The notes under the pieces are model-generated. The model ran no database searches. It was not told the origin of the DNA and was given only the letters and a program-made list of their open reading frames with translations. DNA of 64,000 nucleotides from Serpula lacrymans var. lacrymans S7.9 (taxonomy: Eukaryota > Basidiomycota > Agaricomycetes > Boletales > Serpulaceae), in contig NW_006763291.1 of the NCBI RefSeq assembly GCF_000218685.1, forward strand, positions 1,954,308-2,018,307, given 5' to 3'. Below, piece by piece: positions 34,436-46,062 of this stretch. The position numbers and the translations under genes were made by a program. How positions within the stretch are numbered: position 1 is the stretch's first letter; each line of letters begins with the position of its first letter.

Positions 34436-36623
34436 TTATCGCAAATCACGGATGGACGCAGATCGAGGGATAATATGCGACATGCCCAGATTAGGCTGGC
34501 GTATTGTGACAGAATGACCTCGAGGACGAAGCCGTTGAGCAGTCTCATTCGCGGTGGTTTGAGTCGGCATGGATTCTGCCTTAAGAATAGAGAGGGCGGA
34601 TTTAACGCGATGTAGACGAGGGATAGTAGTTGATGCACTTTGAAAGGTGCGAGATGTGCTACCTACAACCCCAGCATTCGACGAGAAATCAGATATAGGA
34701 CTACCGGATTCCGACCGCAGCGCCGAGGTCAAATTTCCGCTGCTTAGCCCCCAGCTCGGATATTCTTCTTCACCAGAGTTTCCGACTTCTTCGCTTTGTT
34801 CATCTTCCTTCATCTTCTCGTTCACTCCTTGTTTTCCAGATGCGGTTTCAACGCCATCGCCACGTACCATGATGATGTTCTCGTTGGTGATTTCATCCTC
34901 CAGATGTGATTCAGCAGCATTGTCGAGGATGCGTGGGTCGCTCTGTTGGAGATGAGGAAGGTGGTGCAGAACAAACTGACGACATGACTGGAAAGCCTTG
35001 GTGGTTGCATCAAGGAAAGGAAAGGATTGAAACACATGAACCTAGTGGCGCAAGAAAGGTAAACACCAATGTTTCAAACGCAACGAATAGTCACTGACAG
35101 CGTCCTCATACAGTTCATGTCGAACTTCTACACCAGCCCTAGATGCTTTCTGTGCAAGCAAAATATGCTCGTCCATGAGAACTTCTGCATCTCCCGATTG
35201 TATAAGCATCGGGGGCAAGCCATTATAGTCGCCGAAGAGGGGACTGGCGTAGGGATGCGCAACATATTCTCTCAGATTATTCCCCAAATACATCACAACA
35301 GGATGAAGGTGTGCACCGGGTCCGGGAGTAGGAACAACATCGAAGGCGCGATTGCTATCCCAGGACTCGCAGCTCAATGTGAGGTCTATGTTTCATACCA
35401 ATTCATGAAAACTGACATAGCACATAAAATAACGCTTGCACTCACCCACCCAGGGAGAAAATAAGATAGAACCTCCAGGCAATGGATATCCATTATCACG
35501 TAGATACAGCACAAGTGCCAGACACAAACCGCCACCCGCACTGTCACCTGCTACGATGACACTTTCTGGAGGTACATGAAGGTCATCAATCAGCCTGAAA
35601 TATGCAATGACGACATCATGCAGCGGACCAGGGAAACAAGTTTCAGGTGCGAGACGATAATCAATGGCTGCACACATTTTAGTAAAGCTACGGATGGATC
35701 AGTGCTAGTCAAGGGCATACCAAAGACGCGGGAGTTGGTGTACTTTGATAAAGGTATCGTAATCAGTCTCTGAGCAGAAGCACTGGAAGAATAATATGCT
35801 CCTGTGAAAATAGTCGAGTGATCGAATTTCGTAGCAAACAAGTAAACTACATTACTGACCTCCATGAACATATAAGATGACGCGTGCCTTGCGTTTAGGG
35901 CGAGAGTCATCAGGATCTGAACTTCCTTCTCTTGGCCTGCGAGCTGTCTCATACTCTGCTTGCAAGGATTGCCAAAGTTTCTTTCCGACTACCCATTCAC
36001 CAGAAAGCTTCCTATCACCGGTTTCCTTTGAATCGAGCTCGAGAAGAAGGCCTCGTAAATTTCGTCGTCGCACGCAGAATGTGACTGGCGTAACTAGGGC
36101 GTCGGATGGAAGAGGAACGAGCCCGGTGAGGCCTAAGAATATGCGCACTGTAGCCTGTATAAAAATGATTGTAAATAAATCTGGTAGCTGTAATTAACAG
36201 AGGCTCACGATATCAGCTAGAGCAGCATGCTGTGCAACATCGCGCATGACGCTACTGATGATAGTCATCTCTATCCCCCACGACTTTCTTCGTGGGCCCC
36301 ACAAATGATGTGAGAGGATGTCACGAGCGATAGTCGTTGCTGTAGTGCGTTAGCTGTTAGTGATCTGTAAGTAGAAACAAGTGATACCCCCGCTTACCTT
36401 TGTAGACCACAAACGCAGGGTATTTCCACGCATCCCAAACCCTCATAGCAGGATTATCTAGTATTTTCAATGTGGTATCGATTCGAGCAGAGGCAGGTAA
36501 TACTCCAGGAGTGTCATAGTCACGAAGTACTACGGTGTTTGGGGATCTGCTCTGAGCGACGATAGGCGGGCTTGGGTCGACTGTAAGACCACGCTGGAAG
36601 GGCCACAAAGGTCCCCAGAACAT
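34436..36623 (-). CDS. Alpha/beta hydrolase of the hormone-sensitive-lipase (HSL) type
   Basis: Seven exons (36398-36623, 36209-36339, 35860-36154, 35721-35801, 35446-35667, 35099-35385, 34436-35041) give 615 residues starting MFWGPLWPFQRG. The HSL oxyanion motif HGGAYY is followed by DYRLAPE, the nucleophile elbow GDSAGGG, the acid in SGDAEVLMDEH and the histidine in VHVFQ, all in the correct order. Such enzymes cleave lipid or other carboxylic esters. After the hydrolase fold there is a C-terminal extension of about 190 residues, acidic then Ser/Arg-rich, probably disordered and possibly regulatory. All splice junctions keep frame. A preceding in-frame GTG was rejected as start. Substrate is unknown. 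Confidence 0.88.
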
Positions 36624-36738
36624 GACTTGGTTCACGATTTTGTTGATTGATGATACGCTACGAGCTCGCGAAATTTGGCAGGTAAAGTCGTCGCGATCGA
36701 GAACATAGAGTCGGAGAAGGTTAGGGGGCAGACCCCTG

Positions 36739-36745
36739 ATTTATA
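36739..36745 (-). promoter_or_regulatory. TATA box of the HSL-type hydrolase gene
   Basis: The minus strand reads TATAAAT, 116 bp upstream of the ATG at 36623, which supports that start. Confidence 0.45.
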
Positions 36746-38299
36746 TCTTGGACATAACCACTTATGACGTCAGTGAAGACGTGTCCCTTCGGAATCTGGC
36801 GGATTTTGTTACAAGCCTAGCTATAGAGCTACGGAGAAGATGCAATAATTACAGAAACAAGGTAAGTTCAATGTCATCCGTTGCCATGTATACATAGAAG
36901 CCTGGTATCAAGAAGCATTGATTAATAAGTTATTGGCTTTGAAGGAACCTTACCTGTGACAGTCACGCTATAAATGTCACGAGCTGATATCCCGTCAAAC
37001 ATGAAAACATGAATCGAGCATCGAAATGGATCATGATGTATAGCAGCCCGAATAGTTCCACCTCCTTTTTGCTAGGAATCGTGTGCAACCAGGACTTGTG
37101 TGGTGTAGAACACTTTGATCTGGTTCAATGTCAGCTCGGTGGCAAGCATGCCATATGTTACTTCACCTAGTTGACATCGATCTACGTGCCCGTCTCGATG
37201 CCAACTCTTCAGAGTCGAAGTTCTGCAAAGCACCGTAAGTCAATATACATATATGCACCTCGTACATGGTAATCAACATACATTTTCTGATCAGCACTAC
37301 GTCAGGGGTTCCACCTTCCACCTTCTAAACAGAGGTCTCCAATCTCAGGCCACTCTGTGGTATTTGCGGTGCTCATTCCGTTGTGGTAATACGATTTGTC
37401 CTTTGGACGGCATGATTTCCACCCTATCCAAAGGAGTCGAAGGATATTAATTCATAGGGTTGGAAAGAGTTCTCTACCTGCGTTCATTGTTGGAGGGACG
37501 TTGGGGTCAATATTGAGCATGCACTCGACACGCGACTAAACAAGGTGCAGGAATAGGCAGGGATGAAATATCCCCGCTACTTGTGCATGTGGAATGAACT
37601 CGACCTGGTGCCATTTTAGGTGTTGACATCTTGATAGTGGATTCGGGTGTGTCTCGTTGATTTTAAAATTGTCCATGACCTAGCCATATAATGTCTTTCT
37701 TTTCTGAATCTGCAAATCTCATGTCTGTTGTACAGACCTCATAAACCTCAGTATGGGAAGCAAAATCCAGTTTTTATGTTTACATCCCAAAACGTCTGGA
37801 TCAAGTCCAATCTAGGTGCTGTCCTTCTATAGTGTCTCGATATCTGACCCGGGCACTCGAACGCGACTCTAGTTGATATTGTATCATGGTACTTCTTCGC
37901 TCGAATTCTCTTATAAAAAGTAATAAGTCTTCGTGTTGATCCATAGCACGTCGACATCCATACCACCAACTGTTATACGAGAAATACAAAAATGTCAAAT
38001 ATCCGCCAGCTAGTCCTTGTGATGCAAAGGGGGGGGGGGGAAAGGGTCTTGGTTTTGCGTCCAAAAACATACAAGGTGTGTGGCACAAGGAGTTTTGAAT
38101 GCAACATTTATGCAATATATACTTTTGGTTTGAATAGGATGCAGTAGAAGTTTCTCGAAGGCACTTCCCAACATCCCAAGTTCTCTGGTTGTGTTTCAAA
38201 CCAAGGATTTGAATGTATGCGGTGGCTTGCTCGCAGATCTAGATCCACAGTTGTGGTCTTTGGTCACGGCTTTGATATCGGTGGTGTTCGTCAGACGTG
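36746..38299. other. 1.5-kb intergenic stretch with a poly-G tract
   Basis: No gene is recognised. A run of 12 G residues lies at 38029-38040. Short open frames on both strands lack motifs. Confidence 0.45.
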
Positions 38300-39323
38300 C
38301 TGGTGTGATCCGTGCTAATACCCCCTCTACATATTTTACCAATGCTCCAGCCTATGATGAGACATGCATGGGTATGTGATGTTGAGATGTCCTTGCTTTC
38401 TAAGTTGCTCCACCTTCTCATCTAATTTTCATGCCAGGCGACATGTCGAGGGGCTTGAAGGATTTGCGCGTCGGCAAGCCAGTGATCTATTTGAATTCCC
38501 CTACCAATATTGATATATTGGTGGCGATGTCGCTCGTCCCCGAATGGCAATTTTCTGCAATATATCCTGTCATTCCTATCAAGAACTCTTCTCTTGGAGA
38601 ACACATTGAATGGAATGTCCGCACCCACAGCCACGATGGGACTCTGACAGACAAATACGGGATTGAACGTGGCTTATTTATTCTGGGAGGCACAGTAAGT
38701 CGATGTGTTTCAAGGTACATCTTGTAAATGGCCTTAACGCTTCTTGTCCTTCAATCAGCACAGATTCAAACCTCCCATCATCTCCACCCAGGTCTCCAAT
38801 CCTGGGAGAGCTGGCACCTGAACACTTCAACCCGGGTTCACCTGATCTTTGTGACAGTAATTCCGTCGTCCTTGCTGTCAAGGATATAACTCTTTATCTG
38901 GACAAAACTAAGACTTGGGGCCCTTGGGTTACACACTGAAGCAAGGACTTCGTTCATCACATAGGTCTCACCTCACCCTCTATCAAAATAGCTCTAATCC
39001 AAAAACGTTATCGGATAGTTATTGGCTTCCTGATTTCTTGAAGCACAATCATGTGGCCTTGAGGTTTGTCCCTCAAGCAGCGTATGAGAACGCCGCACCG
39101 CTTGTGATTAAGCCTGAGCCTGACATCGTGACACGGATTTTTATGTTATTCAAAGGCGTAATGCAAGAGAGTCTTGGAGACTGGCGTCAAGCGACAATCA
39201 AGGCACTAGAAGACGTGAGCCACTGGAGGGACGTTGTTGGGGTTGACCTTGACCTTGCGCTTGATACTGTAACAACTGTTCAGGGTGCTGGAATGGGGAG
39301 GGATGGAAGTGCTGGAACAATGA
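38300..39323 (+). pseudogene. Decayed copy of an agaricomycete protein family of unknown function
   Basis: Pieces of one protein can be followed through successive frames: TNAPAYDETCMG, an intron (38382-38446), DMSRGLKDLRVGKPVIYL, FSAIYPVIPIK and HIEWNVRTH, then after a frame change NVAYLFWEAQ. An intron and PHFNPGS-like linker follow, then DITLYLDK, a second change, LGLHTEARTSFIT, later WLPDFLKHNHVALRFVPQAA and VTRIFMLFKGV, and after a third change LFRVLEWGGMEVLEQ before TGA at 39321. Frame changes fall near 38655, 38912 and 39273. I recall this motif series from uncharacterised mushroom proteins but cannot name a function. Several small indels in a once-coding sequence point to a pseudogene; assembly errors are a weaker alternative. 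Confidence 0.6.
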
Positions 39324-40431
39324 TCACGAGTGTTATCTTGATGCTACTTCAGGTGGTAATGGTGGATTTGACCACGTTTTATTGATTGCAAACGCTGTGA
39401 AATAGCTTTGTAATACCCTGTTGTGAATGCTGTATTTTCAAGACCTGTAGACGCATGCGCGATTCAAATGACGGTTGCAAAACCTTTCAGTGAAATCTGA
39501 TCTTTGCAAGATATATAACATTGAATAGAAGGTGACTGAGACTAATAAATCAGATGTCAATCGAGGCAGACATGATCACGATGTTGATTACTCCTAGACC
39601 TGCTCAATGTATCATGCGACACATGCCTGCCCTATTGAGGCCCGTCGTGTCACCCGACTGTACTTGCAATGCAGCACAACAACAGGGCATGTGAAATACA
39701 CTGTCACCATGGGACCAGCTACTATTCCAGTCGGGGTCACCTAGTACCCTGGTCCCAGTTACAATTTCAATTTCGGCGGTGTGCAAGGTAACAATGCCGC
39801 GGCGCAAGGGGAAAAACCTGGATATCGATACGTAGTGTCCAGCGATTACACTGTCCGCGCGGGTTTTCTCTGATCTCACCCGTCGTATTTTTTCCATCGG
39901 TATCCCTGATGGCCTTGAAGAATCCTTCTTGACGATTGGTATGTTCTCTGGTGAAAGTATTTACTATAACCTTTTCCGAACACGCTGTAAGGCGATAGCG
40001 TTAGACTATAGAACCCAAGCATATGCCAAGTACTGGATGTGTCAATGTTAGTCTCAATACGACAAATACGTGCTACAGTTGATTTAAGATTACATACCTG
40101 CCAGTGGGTGGTTGTTGCCAAAGCGAGATCCGTCTACAAACAGACCATGAATCCCAGTCTTCGTCATCGATAGTACACTGAAAAGACTGATCTACGATAC
40201 ATGTCTGCAATGTATTCTGATGACTAACGTTGCAATAAAACATGAAAATGGTCGCATGAATGATTGACGCTGAGCGCTGAGGCCGGAGCACGATAAAGCG
40301 AATAGAGGGCACGTGGGAAAAAGAGGCTGAGGTTCGGTTTTGGTTCTGTTGCGCGTTTCTTCAAAGCACGAGCCTTTTGCAACGTCCACCCACCACGATC
40401 CCGCTCCTTCCTTTGGTTTGTCTCCGCAGGC
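39324..40431. other. Intergenic, no supported gene
   Basis: Minus-strand frames of 80-106 codons occur at 39604-40121 and 40224-40544, but they overlap the NUM1-like promoter and start or have no motif. The last 200 bp hold the promoter and leader of the next gene. Confidence 0.4.
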
Positions 40432-43400
40432 ATGGCCACCTCTTCGGATGGCCTGTCAATGCCTAGCATGCCTGATTTCTCTGCACACACCTTTTCTTCT
40501 GCTGCTGAAATGAAGTTCCATCTACAGTCTCTCCTTGACAGCAAGGAAAAACAGATCCAACAAATAGGAATCCTCGGTCAGCGTCTTTTGACCCAGCAAG
40601 CCGAACTCGACGAGCGTGTAAGGCAGCTGCAGGAGATAGAGGGCGATAAAAGCGAAGATGAAGACATGGACACAGAAGCACGAGAACGATATCGCGACCT
40701 TGCCGAGGTTATCAGCACATGGGACACAGAGAATGCTCAGCTTTCAAGTACTCTGGGATCAAAGGTAAGCTCTATTTCTCTCTCATCTAGTCGCGTCTCG
40801 CTGGCGTTGCCCTTTGTTGCACGAGCAACCAAGGTTCAGACCAGGGCGATACAGGGAAAATGAGTCTATAGACAGTTTTAGCTTGCTGCTTTTTCGCGGG
40901 TTCGATTGCCAAGACGTGACAGAACGTCGCATAACTCAGATCCTCCGAGCCCTTGCTCCTCTACTCGATGCTGACGTTTTCCCTTTAAGCGCCCGAACGG
41001 CAAACAAGCATCCCCATCTATGCCACTTCAAGATCTTCAACGTGAAGAACCTGAACGTTCGAAGGTTTCAGCATCATCCGCCGCTCAATCCAGGCGCGCA
41101 AAGAACGCTGCTCATAGAGCTGATGATGTCGGTAAGTGCGGAGTCGCTTTTCGGCTTTTTGCAGGTGCTTATATGCGCTGTAGAATTTGCGTTTGAGATT
41201 GGAAGTGGCCTACTTACCGAGGTCAGGCGTTTGCAAAGTCTCCTTGGGGAGCGCGACAAGGCTATTCAAGATATGAAAGAAGAAAAAGATGATTTTGAAA
41301 AGACAGTCGAGAGTCTCCGAACTGCCCTGAGGTCCCAGGAACAGAGTTCAGGTCAGACAAAGAAGCCATTTTTGTTATTGTAATAGTTTTCTGACTTTTA
41401 TCTCCAGATAAATATAAGGAGGAGAATTGGAATTTGGAGGTGACACTTCAGGAGCTCCGTACCCAACTTTCAGAATCGCAATCCACAACAATACGTCTCG
41501 AGGGCGAACATAAGCGCCTTACTAAACTACTCAACGGGGCTCGGGAGACAACCGACCAGCACAAGAATGAGACCGAGCGCTTGAAGAACGTGTATGACGA
41601 TCTGAAAGCGAAACACGAAACAGATATTGCACAGGCTCGTAAACATGCCGCAGGTCTGCAGCGTGACAAGTCGGATCTGCAGTCCACGCTTGATTCCATG
41701 AAAGCTGAAGTCGCAAAAGCCAATAGACGGCTGCCGCGATTCGGTTCTCCACTCACACCCAATGGCCAAGATGCCAAAGATTTCTTGACACCAGCAGACC
41801 AATATGATGACGACGTCTTTACGACCGGTGGCGCATCCACAAACAATCGCAGGAAGCTAGATTCCTCTGCCGTTTTCCCCGTCGGTGAATTTGGTGAATT
41901 TGGCGAGTTGTCACCAGACCCATCGCCGTCAAGAACATTTCTGGTGTCCAACCATCCGAGTAACGAAATCGAGGCTCTTCAACAACGCCTTGCACACGCA
42001 CAAAGACAGATCAATACACTGAAAGGGACCCTCAATAGAGAAAAAGAGCTTCGAATAGAGTACAAGCGCAAATTGGACTCGTCACCTGGCAGTACACCGT
42101 ACGAAGAAGACCCACCTGAAGACGATTGGGCAGAAGAGGATGGTGATGCCGACGCCGAGGGAGAAAACAAGACTGGTCGTCGCCTCACTCCGTTCCGTTC
42201 CCGTGGTGGCAGGACTAGAGGTGGAAGGGGCAGAGGACGAGGTGGACTTACTCTCGCTCAAAGATTGGGAATGGCTGCCAGTAGCCCGTCTTCAGAGTAC
42301 AACTTCGACGAGTTCAACGATAATACAGCCTCACCACCACCACCTGTTCCTGCTATTCCCGATAAATTCCATGATGCAGGAGATGTTGATTCAGACGATG
42401 ATGTTATCGAGGAAGAAGAAGAGCCTGAGCCCGAGCCTCGCTCACCATCTCCTGTGGGCCCATCGTCCAATCGTACCAGCATAGATGGTATGGATCCTAT
42501 GTTTGCCAACGTGCTTCGCCGATCGGCATCCTTCAATTCCATACCCAACAACTCAAGTCCCCTCCGCCAGTCAGTCGTCGCAAGACCTGCCCGTGGTGGT
42601 GCATCCCTGCGTCGTTCTCGGGGAGGTGCTGCATATCAGGAGGTGCGCCCACCGTCTTTGGTTGGCCAACCTGAAGCTTTGGCGGCCGAACTTGGGCTGG
42701 GAGGATTTGAAACTTCCATTGCAGAAGATGACCTACACATGGAGATCGCTAGGGAGACTGCCGAGTTTTCGTGTCAGACTGACTTTGAGGATGTGGAGTT
42801 GGTCGTGCCTACCATCTATGCGCCTGTTGAGCCTACTACGGTACTTCCACCGACTCTCGTTACATGTGAGGTGGCAGTGCAGGTTGAGCCTGAGCCTGAG
42901 CCTGCACCAGTTATTGCTGCTGAACAGGTCCCAGCCCCAGAGCCTCAGTCTACTCCAAGTATCACTACTGTCGAAATATCCTGCCAGACAGACGAGCAGC
43001 CTGTTATTGCACATTCAGAGATTGCGGTTCAATATGACTATTACGAGCCGTCTCCCGTCCTCGTGTCGACGAGCATGAACACGGAGCCCGAGGAAATACC
43101 CATTGCCCCACTCGTCCCAGTGATGGCCCAGGCTGAGGTCCAGACGGTTTCAGTATCTACCGCCAATATTGATGTCCAGACTTCACCCGCTCCTGTTATA
43201 CTGCCGGTAGAGAGAGTGCACATGAATACCCAGACGCCGTTGGCGAAGACGGTGGAGATCGAGACGCAAACGCCTACCCCTAGTTCTGTCCATCAAGAGG
43301 TGCAAGCCCAAGGAACGCGAGTATTTGCGGGGCCTACCGAGAGGGATACCTCAAGACGGACGACAATTACGCAGTACGATTATTCTCGCACATCACTGGG

Positions 43401-46062
43401 CAATACAAGTGGCGATTCGACGCTGAGAAACGTTCCTGCTCGATTGTTCTTGGCTGAGCGGGATGAGGATGAAGACGATGTGGACGATGGGGCTACGGAG
43501 ACTGGTATGGAGACCGAGACAGATACTGACGATTACGAAGATGCACGTCAGAGCATTGGAATGACAACGCCCTCCGAATCACGAGAGGATTTCCATTCGG
43601 TGCTGACCATGACCGACAATGACTTTTCAGAAAGTGACGATGATGATGACGAGAGCATCAAGGCTTCGAGGATGCCTAGTCGAGCGGGCATGTCGTCGAC
43701 GGATTCGCTTAACGAGGAGGAGGAGGAGACGCAGTATCGTATTCCCTCGGTAACATATGAGTCGAAGGGGGTGTCGGCAGAACTTATCGAGGTACCTGAG
43801 CCTATAAAGGACGTTGAACCGGTGGAAATCAAACCAGCCGAGGTAGAAGTCGTCAAACCAGAACTCAGGGAAATTTCAGTTCAGACAGATGAATGGGCTC
43901 CCCCTCCTGTTGTGCCAGTGCAGGTTGTCGTGCCTGTTCCCCCAGTGTCAGTGGCCTCAATTCCACCACCACCACCTGTGGCACCGACTCCTGTGGTACC
44001 TGCACCAGCTACGACGACCGCACCATCATCTGCAGCTGTCCCTACAGCCTTTGGCTTATATCGAGTTGGATCGACAGGCCAGCAGTTCCAATTCGTTACA
44101 CCTCCATCGCCCAAACCATCGGCTGTCTCTAGCGCAATTCCTGCTGTCGTTCCAGCCCCCACCGGCTCTATCAGGGATTCTGGTGCCACATTTGGCATTG
44201 TTCGTCCCCGTACATCGCAGTCTGATAGACGTCAGTCCATCGAATCTGCCATTACTTCTGCCGTAGACGATGGGGTCCGCTCTCGGGTGCCCTCATCGGT
44301 CCCTTCTATAGTGGACAAGTCCAGACCTCCTATGATGGTTCTACCACCACCTCCACGACAGCCCCCACCAAACAGTATGCCACCGCCCGCATTTATACCA
44401 GAGAGGAGGGTTCCCACTTCGTCGTCGGCTTCGCATGACGTTCCACCTCCCCGTCCTTCTTCCCCTCCGCCCGCAGAGCTCATTCAACGTGCTACTACTC
44501 CTACATTTGGTTCTATGCTGTCGGTTCATGCAAGAGGATCTTACGGCCCTCGACAGCATGGCTCGAGTATGCCACCTTCGCAGTCAAGTCTTCGCCAGCC
44601 GCCTTCGACAAGAAGTTTCAGGTCAGCTGCGAATGCAGCTGCCTACGCGACTCAGGCTGTGGTACCATCTAATCTGACCTCGTGGAGTGTTAGGGAGAAG
44701 GAACGGAGGGAGTTGTCGAGCACTTCACTCACCTCGGATCGCAGTGCACTATCCCCTAGGTCCTCCATGTCGTCTGATCACAATGTGTTCGTGAACCACT
44801 CTCATCAACATCCCAGTGCTCCTGCTACTCCTGAAAAGAGTGCTGATCAGACCATGCGGGCTGGTGACGGTGGATCCACCGACCCTACCGTTATACACGC
44901 CATCACTCAGACTATGATTGGAGAATTTTTGTACAAGTATACCCGACGCGCCCTTGGTAAAGGTTATGGGGAAAGACGCCACAAGCGATTCTTCTGGGTC
45001 CATCCATATACGAAGACACTTTACTGGAGCTCATTGGATCCTGGGTCATCCAATGTTTCTGAATCCAGCGCCAAGAGTGGTAAGTCTGCTGCAGCATTAT
45101 CATTTTCAAAAGAATCGTTGAATTTTGTTTGTAGCATATATCGAAGGAGTCCGTTCGGTGCTTGACCCTAACCCCATGCCCCCTGGCTTATACCAGTACA
45201 GTGTAGTTGTCTCTACACCGCAGCGAGAGATGAAGATTACCGCCCCGACCAAAGAGAGGCATGATATATGGCTTAATGTCCGCTGCGTTTTTGACAGTTG
45301 CTGACAATCATTTTACTAATTGGTCCTTTTTTCTTTTGTTAGGCTTTGAAATACCTCCTAGCCCGACCTAATTCAGCTTTAGTTGGTACCCCTGCTAACG
45401 ACTTAAATCCGGCTCCCTCTATGAGTCCAATGTCTCAGAGTGCAGAGCTCACGGACGATGATCACCGACAGCTTGTTGATTCCAGCCCGCAAAGTCAAAG
45501 GAGCGGCCGAACTGGACGGAATGGAGGTGCATTCAGTACTACGCCTCGTGGCCAAAGAAGTCGGTCTCAATTGTCAGTTGGAGGTTCCGTCGGTAAGCGT
45601 TCTGGTACTCCGGCAGCTGAATATCTACGATGGGCTGGACCCGAAAGCCCTTACAGTCCTACAAAATCGTTTGAACAAATTATGGGTCAGGGTCACGACG
45701 AAGAAGATCTAGACTTCGAGCTGCATGGTGAATCGATGGATGACGACGGATTCGAGGGCCTGGAGAATGTACGAGCTTGTTGCGATGGACGTCATACTGT
45801 CGGACGTTCTGGAAAACATCATCACCACCACCATCATGTACACAACGGAGAGCATCATCTTGATGTTCATCCCGCTGAAACCGCGCGACCTGCTTCTCCA
45901 GCTTGGTCTTTCCGTTCTCGCACCGGCAGTGCACACTCTCATGAAGGAGGTACAGGTGGAGGGTTATTCTCCTGGGGACGTGCAGATGGGAAGCTCCGGT
46001 TTGGTTCTCGTAGATCTAATAAAACAGTGTCCAGTACAGTTACTGGAGCACATGATCCATAG
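40432..46062 (+). CDS. NUM1: NUM1/Mcp5/ApsA-like cortical dynein anchor with C-terminal PH domain
   Basis: Six exons (40432-40764, 40990-41131, 41184-41351, 41408-45079, 45135-45277, 45343-46062) give about 1,725 residues. Residues 20-300 are coiled coil (for example RLKNVYDDLKAKHETDIAQA). An arginine-glycine patch (RGGRTRGGRGRGRGG) lies near 480. Residues 660-1045 are acidic and carry repeated QT motifs. A Pro-rich region follows. A Num1-type PH domain lies at about 1383-1495 (GEFLYKYTRR, KRFFWVHPYTKTLYWS, REMKITAPTKERHDIWL), then a Ser/His-rich tail. In yeasts and filamentous fungi this family binds phosphoinositides at the cortex through the PH domain and anchors dynein for nuclear migration, and mitochondria in yeast. 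The 225-nt first intron is the least certain junction. Confidence 0.87.

Noticed and set aside
38029..38040. Poly-G tract as a functional element
   Set aside because: A single 12-base homopolymer in intergenic DNA is not enough evidence and may vary in length through slippage or sequencing error.
40901..40920. tRNA B-box-like sequence (GGGTTCGATTGCC)
   Set aside because: It lies in the first intron of the NUM1-like gene, and no A box or cloverleaf arms can be drawn around it.
42485..43078. 197-codon plus-strand open frame
   Set aside because: It is out of frame within the large NUM1-like exon, whose main frame is continuous and carries the QT motifs.
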